Source: Flammeovirgaceae bacterium
Lineage (GTDB): Bacteria; Bacteroidota; Bacteroidia; Cytophagales; Cyclobacteriaceae
Direction: 5' to 3'
Length of the DNA: 64,000 nt
NCBI GenBank assembly: GCA_021298355.1
Contig: JAJTEH010000012.1
Location: 1 to 64,000, forward strand
Shown here piece by piece: positions 46,169 to 55,573 of the stretch (positions are counted from its first letter, which is position 1; the number at the start of each line of letters is the position of its first letter). The notes under the pieces are model-generated. The model saw only the letters and a program-made list of their open reading frames with translations, was not told where the DNA came from and made no database searches. A program made the translations under genes and the position numbers.

Positions 46169-46786
46169 TTATTGAATGTGAAGCAATATCTGGTCAGCAA
46201 TAATCTGATACTCTTTTTCTGCTTCTACCGTACTAAAATTTACGAAAGCATTTTTCTGTGGAACCATTACCGGTAAAACAATCGCTTGAATTTTACTTAA
46301 GGTTTCTGTTACAGTTTTTTGTCTGGTAAAACTGTGAATACGATTCGGTAAAATTAAAATCTTTAAAGCAGGATTTAGTTTTTGTGCGGGTAATAAATCT
46401 GTTACGGTTTGGTAGGTTACTAATAAATCATTTTGTGTTAAACTGGTAGGAACAATAGCTGCATCGCTTACCAAACATAGTTTTTTTATTCCTTCATCGG
46501 TTGTTTTACCTGCGCTATCTACAATCACAAAATCATATCGGTTGTTTTGCTTTACTTGTTGCAGCTCTTCGGCAATGGTAGCGTCTTGCGAGCCCACAAT
46601 ATCAAAAGTGGTTACGTTTTTTTCTCTCGCACTTTCGATTTTGCGCAAGGTATTTAATGTGTAGTTAGTGTCGGTTTCTACCAATAAAACTTTATTTCCA
46701 CGCTGGTGCAAAGTTGTAGCTAAGTTAATGGCATTGGTCGTTTTGCCGGTTCCACCTTTTCTACTGATAAAAGAAAGAATTTTCAT
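46169..46786 (-). CDS. Orphan ParA-family ATPase
   Basis: The 205-aa ATPase has the deviant Walker A SRKGGTGKTTNA (about residues 8-19) with the signature lysine (KGGTGKT), and Walker A'/B DFVIVDSAGKTTDEG (about 83-97). It is shorter than chromosomal ParA/Soj (about 250) and lacks the N-terminal extension, like plasmid type Ib ParAs and positioning ATPases. The only neighbour is a 105-aa protein of unknown fold, with no parB or parS recognised. It probably positions a cargo on the nucleoid. Confidence 0.88.
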   Translation of the reverse strand: MKILSFISRKGGTGKTTNAINLATTLHQRGNKVLLVETDTNYTLNTLRKIESAREKNVTTFDIVGSQDATIAEELQQVKQNNRYDFVIVDSAGKTTDEGIKKLCLVSDAAIVPTSLTQNDLLVTYQTVTDLLPAQKLNPALKILILPNRIHSFTRQKTVTETLSKIQAIVLPVMVPQKNAFVNFSTVEAEKEYQIIADQILLHIQ

Positions 46787-46891
46787 TTCATGAAATTTAA
46801 GGTTTTATCAGGAAAATAAAAAAGTGTGTGTTTTTAATACCATCACATTTCAAATCAGATCAAACTTAAAAAGATTATGATTTGTTGTGTA

Positions 46892-47251
46892 TCACATTTT
46901 ACGTGAAAGGAAAACGAGCCACAGACAAAGGGCCCAAAGCCACAGTATCCCCGAATACATAAAACAAACCGTGAGTAGATTTAAATTATAATCGATAAAC
47001 AAGTGACATACTGCCGAAGCGATTAAAAAGCCCAGAGACCAAAGTATGCCTACCCAAATGGCTGATGGCCAGAGGTTATCGCCTGTCCAACTGTTTAGGC
47101 TGCCGTAAATAGGTTTTATAACAAACGAAATAGGATAATACAACAGCAACCCTAACATACCCATGCTTATGTAGCCAAAGGAGCTAGTAACCAAAAATGC
47201 AACAATAGAAAACTTAGTTAATAGGGAGAATTCTTGCCAATAAGAATTCAA
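46892..47251 (-). CDS. Small membrane protein of unknown function
   Basis: The 119-aa protein has four predicted membrane segments (about residues 12-40, 60-82, 88-108 and the end), with aromatic-rich loops and no recognised motif. It follows the E2 gene by 15 bp on the minus strand and is probably co-transcribed. I do not recognise the family. Confidence 0.72.
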   Translation of the reverse strand: MNSYWQEFSLLTKFSIVAFLVTSSFGYISMGMLGLLLYYPISFVIKPIYGSLNSWTGDNLWPSAIWVGILWSLGFLIASAVCHLFIDYNLNLLTVCFMYSGILWLWALCLWLVFLSRKM

Positions 47252-47266
47252 GTATTTAGTTAATTG

Positions 47267-48598
47267 TTAAATGCTGCGGTTAAAATCAAATTTTTCTAAG
47301 TAATCGGCTACGCGTCTTACTACACTTCCACCTAATGCACCATCTACCACGCGGTGATCGTACGAATGGGATAAAAACATTTTATGTCGAATGGCAATGC
47401 TATCGCCATAAGGTGTTTCTATTACTGCAGGTTTCTTTTGTACAGCGCCCAAAGCAATAATACCAACTTGAGGTTGCATAATGATAGGTGTACCCATTAC
47501 GTTGCCAAATGAACCTACGTTAGAAACGGTGAATGTTCCTCCTGTTAACTCATCTGGTTTCAATTTATTTTCTCTTGCGCGTTTGGCTAAGTCGTTTACG
47601 ATTTTAGCTAAACCAGTGATGTTGTATTGATCGGCATTGCGGATGACAGGCACAATTAAATTGCCACTAGGCAAGGCCACTGCCATACCGATGTTAATAT
47701 CTTTTTTCTTGATGATGCGGTCTCCATCTACCTGAACGTTAATCATAGGAAAATCTTTGATGGCCATAGCAACGGCTTCAATAAAGATAGGCGTGAACGT
47801 TAAAGCATCGCCTTCTCTTTTCTGAAATTCATTTTTCCATTTGTTTCTCCAGTACACAATGCTGGTAACATCTGCTTCTACAAATGATGTAACATGAGGA
47901 GAAGTACGTTTGCTATCCACCATGCGTTCGGCAATCATTTTGCGCATGCGATCCATCTCAATGATTTCATCGTTTGCGCTGATGCTCGCTTGCACAAGTG
48001 GTGTATGGGCAACAGAAGGTGCAGAAGTTTTAGGCGTTGCACTGGTGGTAACTGTAGCAGGTTGTGCTAGTGTTTTGCCTAGTTTCTTATTCGCAACAAA
48101 TTCTAAAATATCTTTTTTGGTAACGCGTCCTTCTAAACCGCTGCCGGCAATGTTTTCGAGTTCGGCTACGGCTACGCCTTCTTCTTTGGCAATGTTTTTA
48201 ACTAATGGAGAATAAAAGCGATTGGTATTTTTAAAATCAGTGTGAGTGATGGTGTTCGTAACGGCATGTCCATTGCTAACAGGTGAAGTACCTTCTACCG
48301 GTTTAACCTGGGTGGTAGGGGCAACGGCAGGAGTACCGTTGTTAGCAGCAACGGTAGCATCAGTAGAAATAATAGCGATGGCTTTTCCCACTTTTACAAC
48401 CTCACCTTCTTTGGCTAAAACTTCTACCAAAGTGCCGGCATGGGTAGAAGGAACTTCCGTATCTACTTTATCGGTAGCTACTTCTAAAACACTTTCGTCT
48501 TGTTCTATTTTATCGCCAGGTTTTTTAAGCCAGGTTAAAATAGTTGCTTCCATTATGCTTTCGCCCATTTTGGGCATGATCAGTTCTACATTTGCCAT
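47267..48598 (-). CDS. Dihydrolipoyl acyltransferase E2 of a 2-oxoacid dehydrogenase complex
   Basis: The 443-aa E2 subunit has an N-terminal lipoyl domain with the lipoylated lysine in VATDKVDTEVPS (about residue 43), an E1/E3-binding domain (about residues 120-165; FYSPLVKNIAKEEG), and a C-terminal catalytic domain with HDRVVDG-like HSYDHRVVDGALGG motif and His/Asp near the end. Sequence alone does not separate branched-chain (BkdB) from 2-oxoglutarate (SucB) type. No E1 or E3 gene is adjacent. Confidence 0.93.
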   Translation of the reverse strand: MANVELIMPKMGESIMEATILTWLKKPGDKIEQDESVLEVATDKVDTEVPSTHAGTLVEVLAKEGEVVKVGKAIAIISTDATVAANNGTPAVAPTTQVKPVEGTSPVSNGHAVTNTITHTDFKNTNRFYSPLVKNIAKEEGVAVAELENIAGSGLEGRVTKKDILEFVANKKLGKTLAQPATVTTSATPKTSAPSVAHTPLVQASISANDEIIEMDRMRKMIAERMVDSKRTSPHVTSFVEADVTSIVYWRNKWKNEFQKREGDALTFTPIFIEAVAMAIKDFPMINVQVDGDRIIKKKDINIGMAVALPSGNLIVPVIRNADQYNITGLAKIVNDLAKRARENKLKPDELTGGTFTVSNVGSFGNVMGTPIIMQPQVGIIALGAVQKKPAVIETPYGDSIAIRHKMFLSHSYDHRVVDGALGGSVVRRVADYLEKFDFNRSI

Positions 48599-48748
48599 CG
48601 GTTCAAACGATTGAATTGGGCAGGCAAGTTAATAGTTTTTGTTTTGGTTTGCACTTTTTGGCAATGGCCTTTGGCAAATTAAAACACAGTAAAATTTAGT
48701 ATGCCTAAACGTATCAATGCCCAAAAAGAATTGGGTTTTTGCTGCAAC

Positions 48749-50002
48749 TTACTTCCTTTCTTTTATACCTAAGCGTATCAGGTTTAAAACAGCCATAGAG
48801 GCCAACTGAATGTTCAGGTGTCGTTCTGTGCTGAGTTGTAATTTTTTAGTGATTACTCTTTGTTCATCAGCGTATGCAATCCACACGGTACCAACTGGTT
48901 TTTCGGGCGTTGCGCCTCCGGGGCCGGCAATACCACTGGTGGCCATGCCGATGTTGGTATGAAAACGTGTTCGCACGTTTGTAGCCATTTCTGCGATGGT
49001 TTGTTCGCTTACGGCACCATACTCTTGCAACGTTTCTGGCTTAATGCCTAGTTGTGCCATTTTAATTTCATACGAATACGGAATAATACTTCCTTGAAAA
49101 TAAGCGGATGAGCCTGGCACGGAAGTAATCATTCGCGATACATTACCGCCCGTGCAGCTTTCGGCTATGGATAAGGTTAAGTTTTTTTCTGAAAGTAATT
49201 TTCCGATGGCTACTTCGATGGGATCTTCGCCATACCCATAGATGTAAGAACCAATCCGATCTATCAATAATTGAGTTTGATGATTGGCTTCTTCTTTTAA
49301 TTTTTCCAGCGACTCGCCATAGCAGGTTAAACGTAATTTAACTTCGCCTAAACTGGGCAGGTACGCTAACTTGATGTGTTCGGGAAGTGCTTTTTCCCAA
49401 TTGGCAATTTTTTCTGCCAGAAAAGATTCTCCCTGGCCTATGGTGCGAATAACCTGATGATGAATAACAGGCAATTCAAATTTATTTTTTAATCGAGGCA
49501 ATACATGGTCGCGCATCATGCGTTTCATTTCATGCGGCACGCCCGGCATCGACATAAAAATTTTATTGCCTCTGTCGAACCACATGCCCGGAGCTGTACC
49601 AACAGGGTTGGTAATTTTTTCGCAGGCAGCAGGCAACGCAGCTTGTTGTCGGTTTAGTTCTGTTAATTCTCTTCCTCTCGATTTAAAAAATGCCGTTACT
49701 TCTTGTAATGCTTCTTCGTTCATCACCAACGGAGAATTGAAGTATTGGCTTAGGCAGGGTTTGGTTAAATCATCGCTGGTAGGGCCCAAACCTCCGGTTA
49801 TTAAAATTACATCAGCGCGTTTTTCAGCTTCTGCAAAAGCATTCAGTATTTCATTTACCTGATCGCCAACACTTGTTTTGCGAATTACTTTTATGCCTAT
49901 ATCTGAAAGTTGCTGGCTCATCCATTGCGAATTGGTATCGGTTATTTGTCCGAATAGAATTTCATCGCCAATGGTAAGTAATTCTGCGTAGGTGGGTTTC
50001 AT
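48749..50002 (-). CDS. cinA: Competence/damage-inducible protein CinA
   Basis: The 417-aa protein has an N-terminal MoaB/MoCF-like domain (about residues 5-170; ADVILITGGLGPTSDDLT) and a C-terminal CinA domain (about 255-410; LTLSIAESCTGGNVSRMITSVPGSSAYFQGS). The family acts as ADP-ribose pyrophosphatase and nicotinamide-mononucleotide deamidase, recycling pyridine nucleotides. It is intact and single, upstream of the ars operon and separated from it by about 100 bp. Confidence 0.95.
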   Translation of the reverse strand: MKPTYAELLTIGDEILFGQITDTNSQWMSQQLSDIGIKVIRKTSVGDQVNEILNAFAEAEKRADVILITGGLGPTSDDLTKPCLSQYFNSPLVMNEEALQEVTAFFKSRGRELTELNRQQAALPAACEKITNPVGTAPGMWFDRGNKIFMSMPGVPHEMKRMMRDHVLPRLKNKFELPVIHHQVIRTIGQGESFLAEKIANWEKALPEHIKLAYLPSLGEVKLRLTCYGESLEKLKEEANHQTQLLIDRIGSYIYGYGEDPIEVAIGKLLSEKNLTLSIAESCTGGNVSRMITSVPGSSAYFQGSIIPYSYEIKMAQLGIKPETLQEYGAVSEQTIAEMATNVRTRFHTNIGMATSGIAGPGGATPEKPVGTVWIAYADEQRVITKKLQLSTERHLNIQLASMAVLNLIRLGIKERK

Positions 50003-50105
50003 GTAGTATTAAAATCGTGAATACTGTTAGAATAAAAAAACAAATTGACGGTGAATCAATGAATTTAACAAGAGAAAACAGTAAACTTCGATTAAAAGTT
50101 TTTTA

Positions 50106-51152
50106 CTACACGTTGGTTTCCGGATAATACTTGCGTTTAAACCAAAAAGCCAGATTTACAAGCAAGATAAGGGCCGGTACTTCTATGAGTGGGCCTATTA
50201 CACCAACAAAAGCCTGCCCCGAGTTTATGCCATAAACACCAACCGCTACGGCAATGGCTAACTCAAAGTTATTTCCGGTGGCGGTAAAGGATACTGCTGC
50301 ATTTTGCTGATAGGTGGCACCTAACCATTTTGCCAGTAAGAAACTCAGCATAAACATGATGATAAAGTAAATGAGCAAAGGAATAGATACGCGTAACACA
50401 TCGAAGGGAATATCAACAATGGTATTACCTTTAAAACTAAACATGATAATGATGGTAAACAACAACGCGATGAGCGTTAGTGGACTTATCTTCGGAATAA
50501 CGTTTTGGGTATACCATGTTTCTCCTTTTGCTTTGATGTAAAAATACCGAAAGGTAAAACCGGCCAGAAACGGTATACCTAAGTAAATGGCAACACTTGT
50601 GGCAACATCGCCCATGCTGATGTTTATGGCTGAACTGGCGATACCAAAATATTCAGGTAAAAGCGTAATAAAAAACCAGGCTAAAAAACTATAAAACAAA
50701 ACCTGAAATAAACTGTTGAGCGCCACTAAACCCGCTGCGTATTCTTTATCGCCTTTTGCTAAATCGTTCCATACTAAAACCATAGCGATACAACGGGCAA
50801 TTCCGATCAGAATAAGCCCAACCATATACTCTGGTTTATCGCGAAGGAAAAGTATTGCTAAGAAAAACATTAAGATCGGGCCTACAATCCAATTAAGCAA
50901 CAGCGATAAGGTAACTACTTTCGTGTTTTTAAATATTTTTCCGAGATGTTCGTAGCGCACTTTTGCCAGCGGAGGAAACATCATAACTAGTAAACCGGCT
51001 GCAATCAGTACATTATTTGTTCCTATTTGGAATAGGCCAATGTAATGGGCCACCGGAAAAAGATAGCCCAACGTTATTCCTATAAGCATAGATAAGAATA
51101 TCCACAGCGTAAGGTAACGATCCAGAAAGGATAATTTTTTTTGTTGTATCAT
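50106..51152 (-). CDS. acr3: Arsenite efflux permease Acr3
   Basis: The 348-aa, 10-helix membrane protein exports arsenite (ArsB/Acr3-like, of the BART superfamily). The functional cysteine is present in [23 protein letters not shown] (about residue 119), next to the Acr3-specific WNDLA motif, and a [16 protein letters not shown] motif near the end. It is the last gene of the arsenic operon, 6 bp after arsC. Confidence 0.95.
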   Translation of the reverse strand: MIQQKKLSFLDRYLTLWIFLSMLIGITLGYLFPVAHYIGLFQIGTNNVLIAAGLLVMMFPPLAKVRYEHLGKIFKNTKVVTLSLLLNWIVGPILMFFLAILFLRDKPEYMVGLILIGIARCIAMVLVWNDLAKGDKEYAAGLVALNSLFQVLFYSFLAWFFITLLPEYFGIASSAINISMGDVATSVAIYLGIPFLAGFTFRYFYIKAKGETWYTQNVIPKISPLTLIALLFTIIIMFSFKGNTIVDIPFDVLRVSIPLLIYFIIMFMLSFLLAKWLGATYQQNAAVSFTATGNNFELAIAVAVGVYGINSGQAFVGVIGPLIEVPALILLVNLAFWFKRKYYPETNV

Positions 51153-51158
51153 TTTCGG

Positions 51159-51785
51159 TTATGGGTTTATAATAGAGAAAGCATATAGCAATTCGCGCCC
51201 GATTTCACGCACACGCTCGGTGTATTTGGCAGCTTCTAGGGGTGTATTGTCGAACGCCTTAGGATCATCGTAAGGAAGTGAAATGCGCGCATCGGCACCC
51301 AATACCAACGGGCAGTTTTCATCGGCATGGGTGCAGGTCATAACTGCGGCAAAGTTGTTGGCCGGATTAAACGGATCATCGTATTTTTTTGAAAAAACAA
51401 CGATCGGATCTGCCGTATCGGCAAAGCGGATTTCATATACAGGATTTGCCTGTTGTTTTACACGTGTTATCGAAAATCCTGCTTCTTGCATGGCTTTAAC
51501 TGCGCTCGGAAAAAAAGCAGTTGCCTCTGTGCCTCCCGAAAAACAACGTATATCCGAAACGTTATAATAATAGGCAGCGGCTTGTGCCCATATTTGCGAA
51601 ATGTGGCTTCTTCGCGAATTATGTGTGCAAATAAAATTTAATAAGGTAGTTTGTTGTGCATTTCTTTTTTTCTGTAGGTAGCTGCCTACTTGTTTAAGAA
51701 TAGTTTTCCGCGCTTCTGGAATAAGGTGAAACTCTTCTTTTAAGTGTTGAATGGTAGTGTGTAAGGTGGGTAAAACGTTTGCCAT
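51159..51785 (-). CDS. arsC: Arsenate reductase, thioredoxin-coupled LMW-PTP type
   Basis: The 208-aa enzyme contains the low-molecular-weight phosphatase motif CX5R in FICTHNSRRSHI (about residue 49), preceded by an N-terminal extension of about 40 residues. Two further cysteines in VMTCTHADENCPLVLG (about residues 135-143) match the relay pair of thioredoxin-coupled ArsC. It converts arsenate to arsenite, which Acr3 exports. It precedes acr3 and follows arsM. Confidence 0.93.
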   Translation of the reverse strand: MANVLPTLHTTIQHLKEEFHLIPEARKTILKQVGSYLQKKRNAQQTTLLNFICTHNSRRSHISQIWAQAAAYYYNVSDIRCFSGGTEATAFFPSAVKAMQEAGFSITRVKQQANPVYEIRFADTADPIVVFSKKYDDPFNPANNFAAVMTCTHADENCPLVLGADARISLPYDDPKAFDNTPLEAAKYTERVREIGRELLYAFSIINP

Positions 51786-51809
51786 ACGAATAAAACTTTT
51801 GCGTGAAGG

Positions 51810-52643
51810 TTAACAACAATTCGGGCCACAACATGCAGCTTCTTTTGTGGCAAATACAGTAATGCTGTAAATTCCGGTTTGGCCTGTGTTAAATTTTTGC
51901 AACGCCTCTTCATCTAAATATTTAGAGAGGATATCGTTTGGAATTACAATGGGTTTTTCTTTTTGAATGGTAATGTTCGAAAAACCATTTTGTTGTATCA
52001 AGTGTAAGTAATCAGTTTTTTGAATGGCACCAGCCACACAACCTGCATACATTTCTGCATCTTTTTGCAGCGCTTCCGGCAAATGCCCAACCAATACAAT
52101 ATCAGAAATGCTAAAGTGTCCACCGGGTTTTAATACTCTGTGTATTTCTTTGAAAACTTCGTTTTTGTTTGGCACAAGGTTTAACACACAATTGCTAACT
52201 ACAACATCGGCCATGTTAGAAGTAACCGGCATGTGTTCAATATCACCTAATCGAAATTCTACATTTTGGTACTGAAGAGCGGCAGCATTTTTTCTTGCTT
52301 TTTCTACCATAGCAGGAGTAAAATCTATTCCGATCACACGGCCATCTTCACCCGTTTCGGCACGTGCAACAAAGCAGTCGTTACCGGCACCACTTCCTAA
52401 ATCTATAACTGTATCGCCTTTTTTAATTTTTGCAAATTGTGTGGGTAATCCGCACCCTAAACCAAGGTCGGCCTCGGGCGTGTATCCTTTAATTTCGCTG
52501 TAATCATCCGTCATGATGTTGTATACTTCGGTAGAACATCCGCCTGCACCACAGCAAGACGATTGGTTGGCTTCTTTGTTTTGCAAAGCTATTTCGCTGT
52601 ACTTCTGCTTTACAATTTCTTTTAATTCGGTATCTGTTTTCAT
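51810..52643 (-). CDS. arsM: Arsenite S-adenosylmethionine methyltransferase
   Basis: I start at ATG 52643 (277 aa); an upstream in-frame start overlaps arsR. The class I methyltransferase domain has the SAM motif VIDLGSGAGNDCFVA (about residues 73-87) and a later SNCVLNLV, and contains many cysteines: SSCCGAGGC at the N-terminus, NDC and SNC in the core, and a C-terminal AACCGPNCC tail. Methylation converts arsenite to volatile forms. It shares the operon with arsR, arsC and acr3. Confidence 0.92.
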   Translation of the reverse strand: MKTDTELKEIVKQKYSEIALQNKEANQSSCCGAGGCSTEVYNIMTDDYSEIKGYTPEADLGLGCGLPTQFAKIKKGDTVIDLGSGAGNDCFVARAETGEDGRVIGIDFTPAMVEKARKNAAALQYQNVEFRLGDIEHMPVTSNMADVVVSNCVLNLVPNKNEVFKEIHRVLKPGGHFSISDIVLVGHLPEALQKDAEMYAGCVAGAIQKTDYLHLIQQNGFSNITIQKEKPIVIPNDILSKYLDEEALQKFNTGQTGIYSITVFATKEAACCGPNCC

Positions 52644-52657
52644 TTGTATTTTGATTA

Positions 52658-52984
52658 TTAACAACATTCTTTTTTAGCCAGTTTGATAGACACACCACCG
52701 AAGTAATCTTGTAGTTTTTTGATGGCCTTCTCGTCTATGCAATAGCAAATGGCATTTCCTTCTACGCTACCTTTAATAAGTCCTGCATTTTTTAATTCTT
52801 TAAGATGTTGCGAAACGGTTGGTTGCGCCAAAGGCAACTCGTCTACTATATCGCTGCAAATGCAGGTGTTAACTTTAATCAGATATTCGATTATCGCCAC
52901 CCGTGCCGGATGCCCTAAGGCCTTGGCAAGTGTAGCAATCGCATTTTGTTTTTCAGAAAAATGATCTGTTTTACTGGCTCCCAT
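52658..52984 (-). CDS. arsR: ArsR-family arsenite-responsive repressor
   Basis: I start at ATG 52984 (108 aa); the longer frame upstream is not conserved-looking and would cover the promoter. The winged HTH has LPLAQPTVSQHLKELKNAGLIKG, and the arsenite-binding cysteines are in VNTCICSDI (about residues 45-47) with extra cysteines at the C-terminus (KECC). It represses the operon arsR-arsM-arsC-acr3; the likely operator is at 52986-53005. Confidence 0.93.
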   Translation of the reverse strand: MGASKTDHFSEKQNAIATLAKALGHPARVAIIEYLIKVNTCICSDIVDELPLAQPTVSQHLKELKNAGLIKGSVEGNAICYCIDEKAIKKLQDYFGGVSIKLAKKECC

Positions 52985-52985
52985 A

Positions 52986-53005
52986 GCAATAGTATATTGC
53001 AATAT
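52986..53005. promoter_or_regulatory. Candidate ArsR operator
   Basis: GCAATA-GTA-TATTGC (52986-53000) is a perfect inverted repeat, and it overlaps the perfect 12-bp palindrome ATATTGCAATAT (52994-53005). It lies directly before the arsR ATG, the usual place for self-repression by ArsR-family proteins. Confidence 0.6.
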
Positions 53006-53131
53006 TACGATAAAGATCGGCAGAAGGTTTAAAAACCTCATGTTTATTTTTAAAATAAGTAGGGTTCTAAAAAAAATCTGATTTTTATTACTAAGGCAAG
53101 TGGTTAACTTACCATATCTTACCCCACACGT

Positions 53132-54403
53132 ATGCAACCCTACGCGTTAGAACGACAAAAGGAAATATATCTCAATGGCTTTGCCGGCAAAATGCCTGAC
53201 GTTCCTTTTAGTTCCGATGGCTTGGAAGAAGCAGCCAAAAAAATAATAAGCAAGAAAGCATTTGCATACATAGCCGGAGGGGCAGGAGAAGAAAAAACAG
53301 TGAAGCAAAATCGAACGGCTTTTGATAAGTGGCAAATTGTTCCGCAAATGCTGAAGAATGTAAGTGAACGCGATACGAGTGTTACTTTACTCAATAAAAA
53401 ATTACCAAGTCCTTTTTTACTGGCTCCTGTGGGTGTGTTATCCTTAGCACACCACGATGCAGATTTGGCAGTAGCCAAAGCAGCAGCATCAGAAAACATT
53501 CCATACATTTTTTCAAATCAAGCTACTGTACCAATGGAAGTATGCGCGCAAGCGATGAACAACCAAACGAAATGGTTTCAATTGTATTGGAGTAAATCGC
53601 GCGATCTGGTTGAATCTTTTCTACAGCGTGCAGAAAAATGCGGATGCGAAGCATTAGTAGTTACCTTGGATACAACCATGTTGGGCTGGCGACCAAGAGA
53701 TTTGCAATTGGCTTATCTTCCTTTTTTAGAAGGAAAAGGAATTGCACAATACACATCCGATCCTGTATTTACAGAGATGTTGAAAACCTATCAACCACAG
53801 AAAGCCGAGAGAACAATTAACATGCAAACGCTTCGTGGATTAATATCTATGGTCAATCATTATCCTGGAAATGGTTTTTTCAAAAAGTTAAAATCAGGCT
53901 TTCCAATTAAAGCGGTTCAATTGTTTACAGAAATGTACACCAACCCCTACACCACCTGGGCTGACTTACAATTTCTGCGCGAGCATACACGCTTGCCTAT
54001 TTTTTTGAAAGGCATTTTACATGCGCAAGATGCGCAGCGTGCGCTCGACTATGGTGTAGATGGAATCATCGTTTCTAATCATGGCGGGCGACAAGTAGAT
54101 GGAGCCATTGCCACACTAGATGCTTTACCACAAATTGCTAACGTGGTGAATAAAAAAATTCCTGTTTTGTTAGATAGCGGAGTTCGCTCCGGTGCCGATG
54201 TTTTTAAAGCCATAGCTTTAGGTGCAAACGCAGTTTGTTTCGGCAGGCCTTATGTGTACGCTTTAGCTATTCAAGGCGAAAATGGCGTTAAACAATGGAT
54301 AAAAAATATAAAAGCCGAATTTGAACTAACCATGGCTTTATCGGGCTGTGCTCACCCATCGGAAATTAATATAGATTGTATGCAAACGGTTGTAACACAA
54401 TAA
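53132..54403 (+). CDS. FMN-dependent alpha-hydroxyacid oxidase (lactate oxidase-like)
   Basis: The 423-aa flavoenzyme of the lactate oxidase/glycolate oxidase family oxidises 2-hydroxy acids to 2-oxo acids. The catalytic His-Gly-Gly-Arg motif is in VSNHGGRQVDG (about residue 315), preceded by the FMN phosphate-binding lysine (FLKGI, about residue 291) and followed by DSGVRSGADVFKAIALGA. The N-terminus has YIAGGAGEEKT. The insert of about 35 residues at 200-250 is like lactate 2-monooxygenase. It diverges from arsR. Confidence 0.9.
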   Translation: MQPYALERQKEIYLNGFAGKMPDVPFSSDGLEEAAKKIISKKAFAYIAGGAGEEKTVKQNRTAFDKWQIVPQMLKNVSERDTSVTLLNKKLPSPFLLAPVGVLSLAHHDADLAVAKAAASENIPYIFSNQATVPMEVCAQAMNNQTKWFQLYWSKSRDLVESFLQRAEKCGCEALVVTLDTTMLGWRPRDLQLAYLPFLEGKGIAQYTSDPVFTEMLKTYQPQKAERTINMQTLRGLISMVNHYPGNGFFKKLKSGFPIKAVQLFTEMYTNPYTTWADLQFLREHTRLPIFLKGILHAQDAQRALDYGVDGIIVSNHGGRQVDGAIATLDALPQIANVVNKKIPVLLDSGVRSGADVFKAIALGANAVCFGRPYVYALAIQGENGVKQWIKNIKAEFELTMALSGCAHPSEINIDCMQTVVTQ

Positions 54404-54441
54404 AAAATACTTTCCTACCTTAGCAACCTGATTTTTTTTGC

Positions 54442-55170
54442 ATGATGAAAGCTATCATTAGTATTTCAGTTTTATCGATTTTGCTGTTGGCGTGTACAAC
54501 TGCGCAAATCAATCAAACTTTACATGAAGTAAACAAAGCAATGGCTACCGATAAGCCTTTAACAACGGCCGAAGTTGGCGAAGGTTTAAAAGAAGCACTC
54601 GTAAATGGCATCAGCAAAGGTTCTGATCGTGTTTCGCAACTCGATGGGTATTTTAAAAATCCTGAAATTAAAATTCCTTTTCCACCGGAGGCGAAAAAAG
54701 TAGAAGATAAGCTAAGACAAATCGGAATGGATAAACAAGTAGATGAGTTTATCATGACCTTAAACCGTGGAGCTGAAAACGCAGCCAAAGAAGCAAAACC
54801 GATTTTTATTTCAGCCATTAAACAAATGACTATTGAAGATGCCTGGAGTATTTTAAAAGGAAACGATAATGCAGCCACTAATTATTTACAACGTACAACA
54901 TCAGCAGCGCTAAAAGAAAAATTCAAACCTGTTATACAAACATCGTTAGATAAAGTAAATGCAACAAAGTATTACAGCGATTTGGTAAACACGTACAATA
55001 AAATTCCATTTGTAGAAAAAGTAAATCCTGATTTAAACGAGTATGCAACCAATCTTGCCATGCGTGGTTTATTCTTGCAAATAGAAAAAGAAGAAAAAAA
55101 CATTCGCAAAGATCCGTTAGCAAGAACCAGCGATTTGTTAAAAAGAGTTTTTGGAACACAACAGAAATAG
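54442..55170 (+). CDS. DUF4197-family lipoprotein
   Basis: The 242-aa lipoprotein has lipobox ILLLACTTA (Cys about residue 18). The mature protein matches the DUF4197 pattern: LTTAEVGEGLKEALVNGISKGSDRVSQLDGYF, then FPPEAKKVEDKLRQIGMDKQVDEFI and a C-terminal helix. The family is helical and of unknown role. The stop overlaps the GTG/ATG start region of the protease gene (55170), so they are coupled. Confidence 0.85.
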   Translation: MMKAIISISVLSILLLACTTAQINQTLHEVNKAMATDKPLTTAEVGEGLKEALVNGISKGSDRVSQLDGYFKNPEIKIPFPPEAKKVEDKLRQIGMDKQVDEFIMTLNRGAENAAKEAKPIFISAIKQMTIEDAWSILKGNDNAATNYLQRTTSAALKEKFKPVIQTSLDKVNATKYYSDLVNTYNKIPFVEKVNPDLNEYATNLAMRGLFLQIEKEEKNIRKDPLARTSDLLKRVFGTQQK

Positions 55171-55172
55171 TG

Positions 55173-55553
55173 ATGGGACTCGTTCATGCCAATATTGTTT
55201 TATCTAACCCAAGAAAGGAAAACGATAAACCTGTAGAGATTCAGGCATTAGTAGATACTGGTGCAACGATGTTATGCATTCCACAGCATATCGCATTACA
55301 ATTAAAGTTAGATGAATTAGAAAAGCGAGAGGTAAAAACTGCAGATGGCAAGTCTCATTTGGTTCCTTATGTTGGTCCATTAAAAATTCAATTTCAAAAC
55401 CGATTTTGTTTTGTTGGTGCTTTAGTTTTGGGCGATCAGCCATTGTTGGGGGCTATTCCATTAGAAGATATGGATTTAATCATTCATCCTGCAACTCGTA
55501 AGTTGATTGTAAACCCGGAAAGTCCAAACATTCCGGCTTATTTTGCTATGTAA
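55173..55553 (+). CDS. Retropepsin-like aspartic protease, clan AA
   Basis: The 126-aa protein (ATG 55173; GTG at 55170 is also possible) has one aspartic protease motif, ALVDTGATMLCIP (about residues 27-39), followed by a flap-like region and LLGAIPLEDMDLIIHP. Such single-domain proteases act as dimers, as in retroviruses. It has no signal or anchor, so it should be cytoplasmic. The preceding lipoprotein gene is coupled but no shared role is known. Confidence 0.87.
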   Translation: MGLVHANIVLSNPRKENDKPVEIQALVDTGATMLCIPQHIALQLKLDELEKREVKTADGKSHLVPYVGPLKIQFQNRFCFVGALVLGDQPLLGAIPLEDMDLIIHPATRKLIVNPESPNIPAYFAM

Positions 55554-55573
55554 ATTTTTGAATAATTGATATT

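Noticed and set aside
48718-48740. A hairpin CCCAA-TTGGG downstream of cinA as its terminator
   Set aside because: On the minus strand it is not followed by a T run, and the stem is short.
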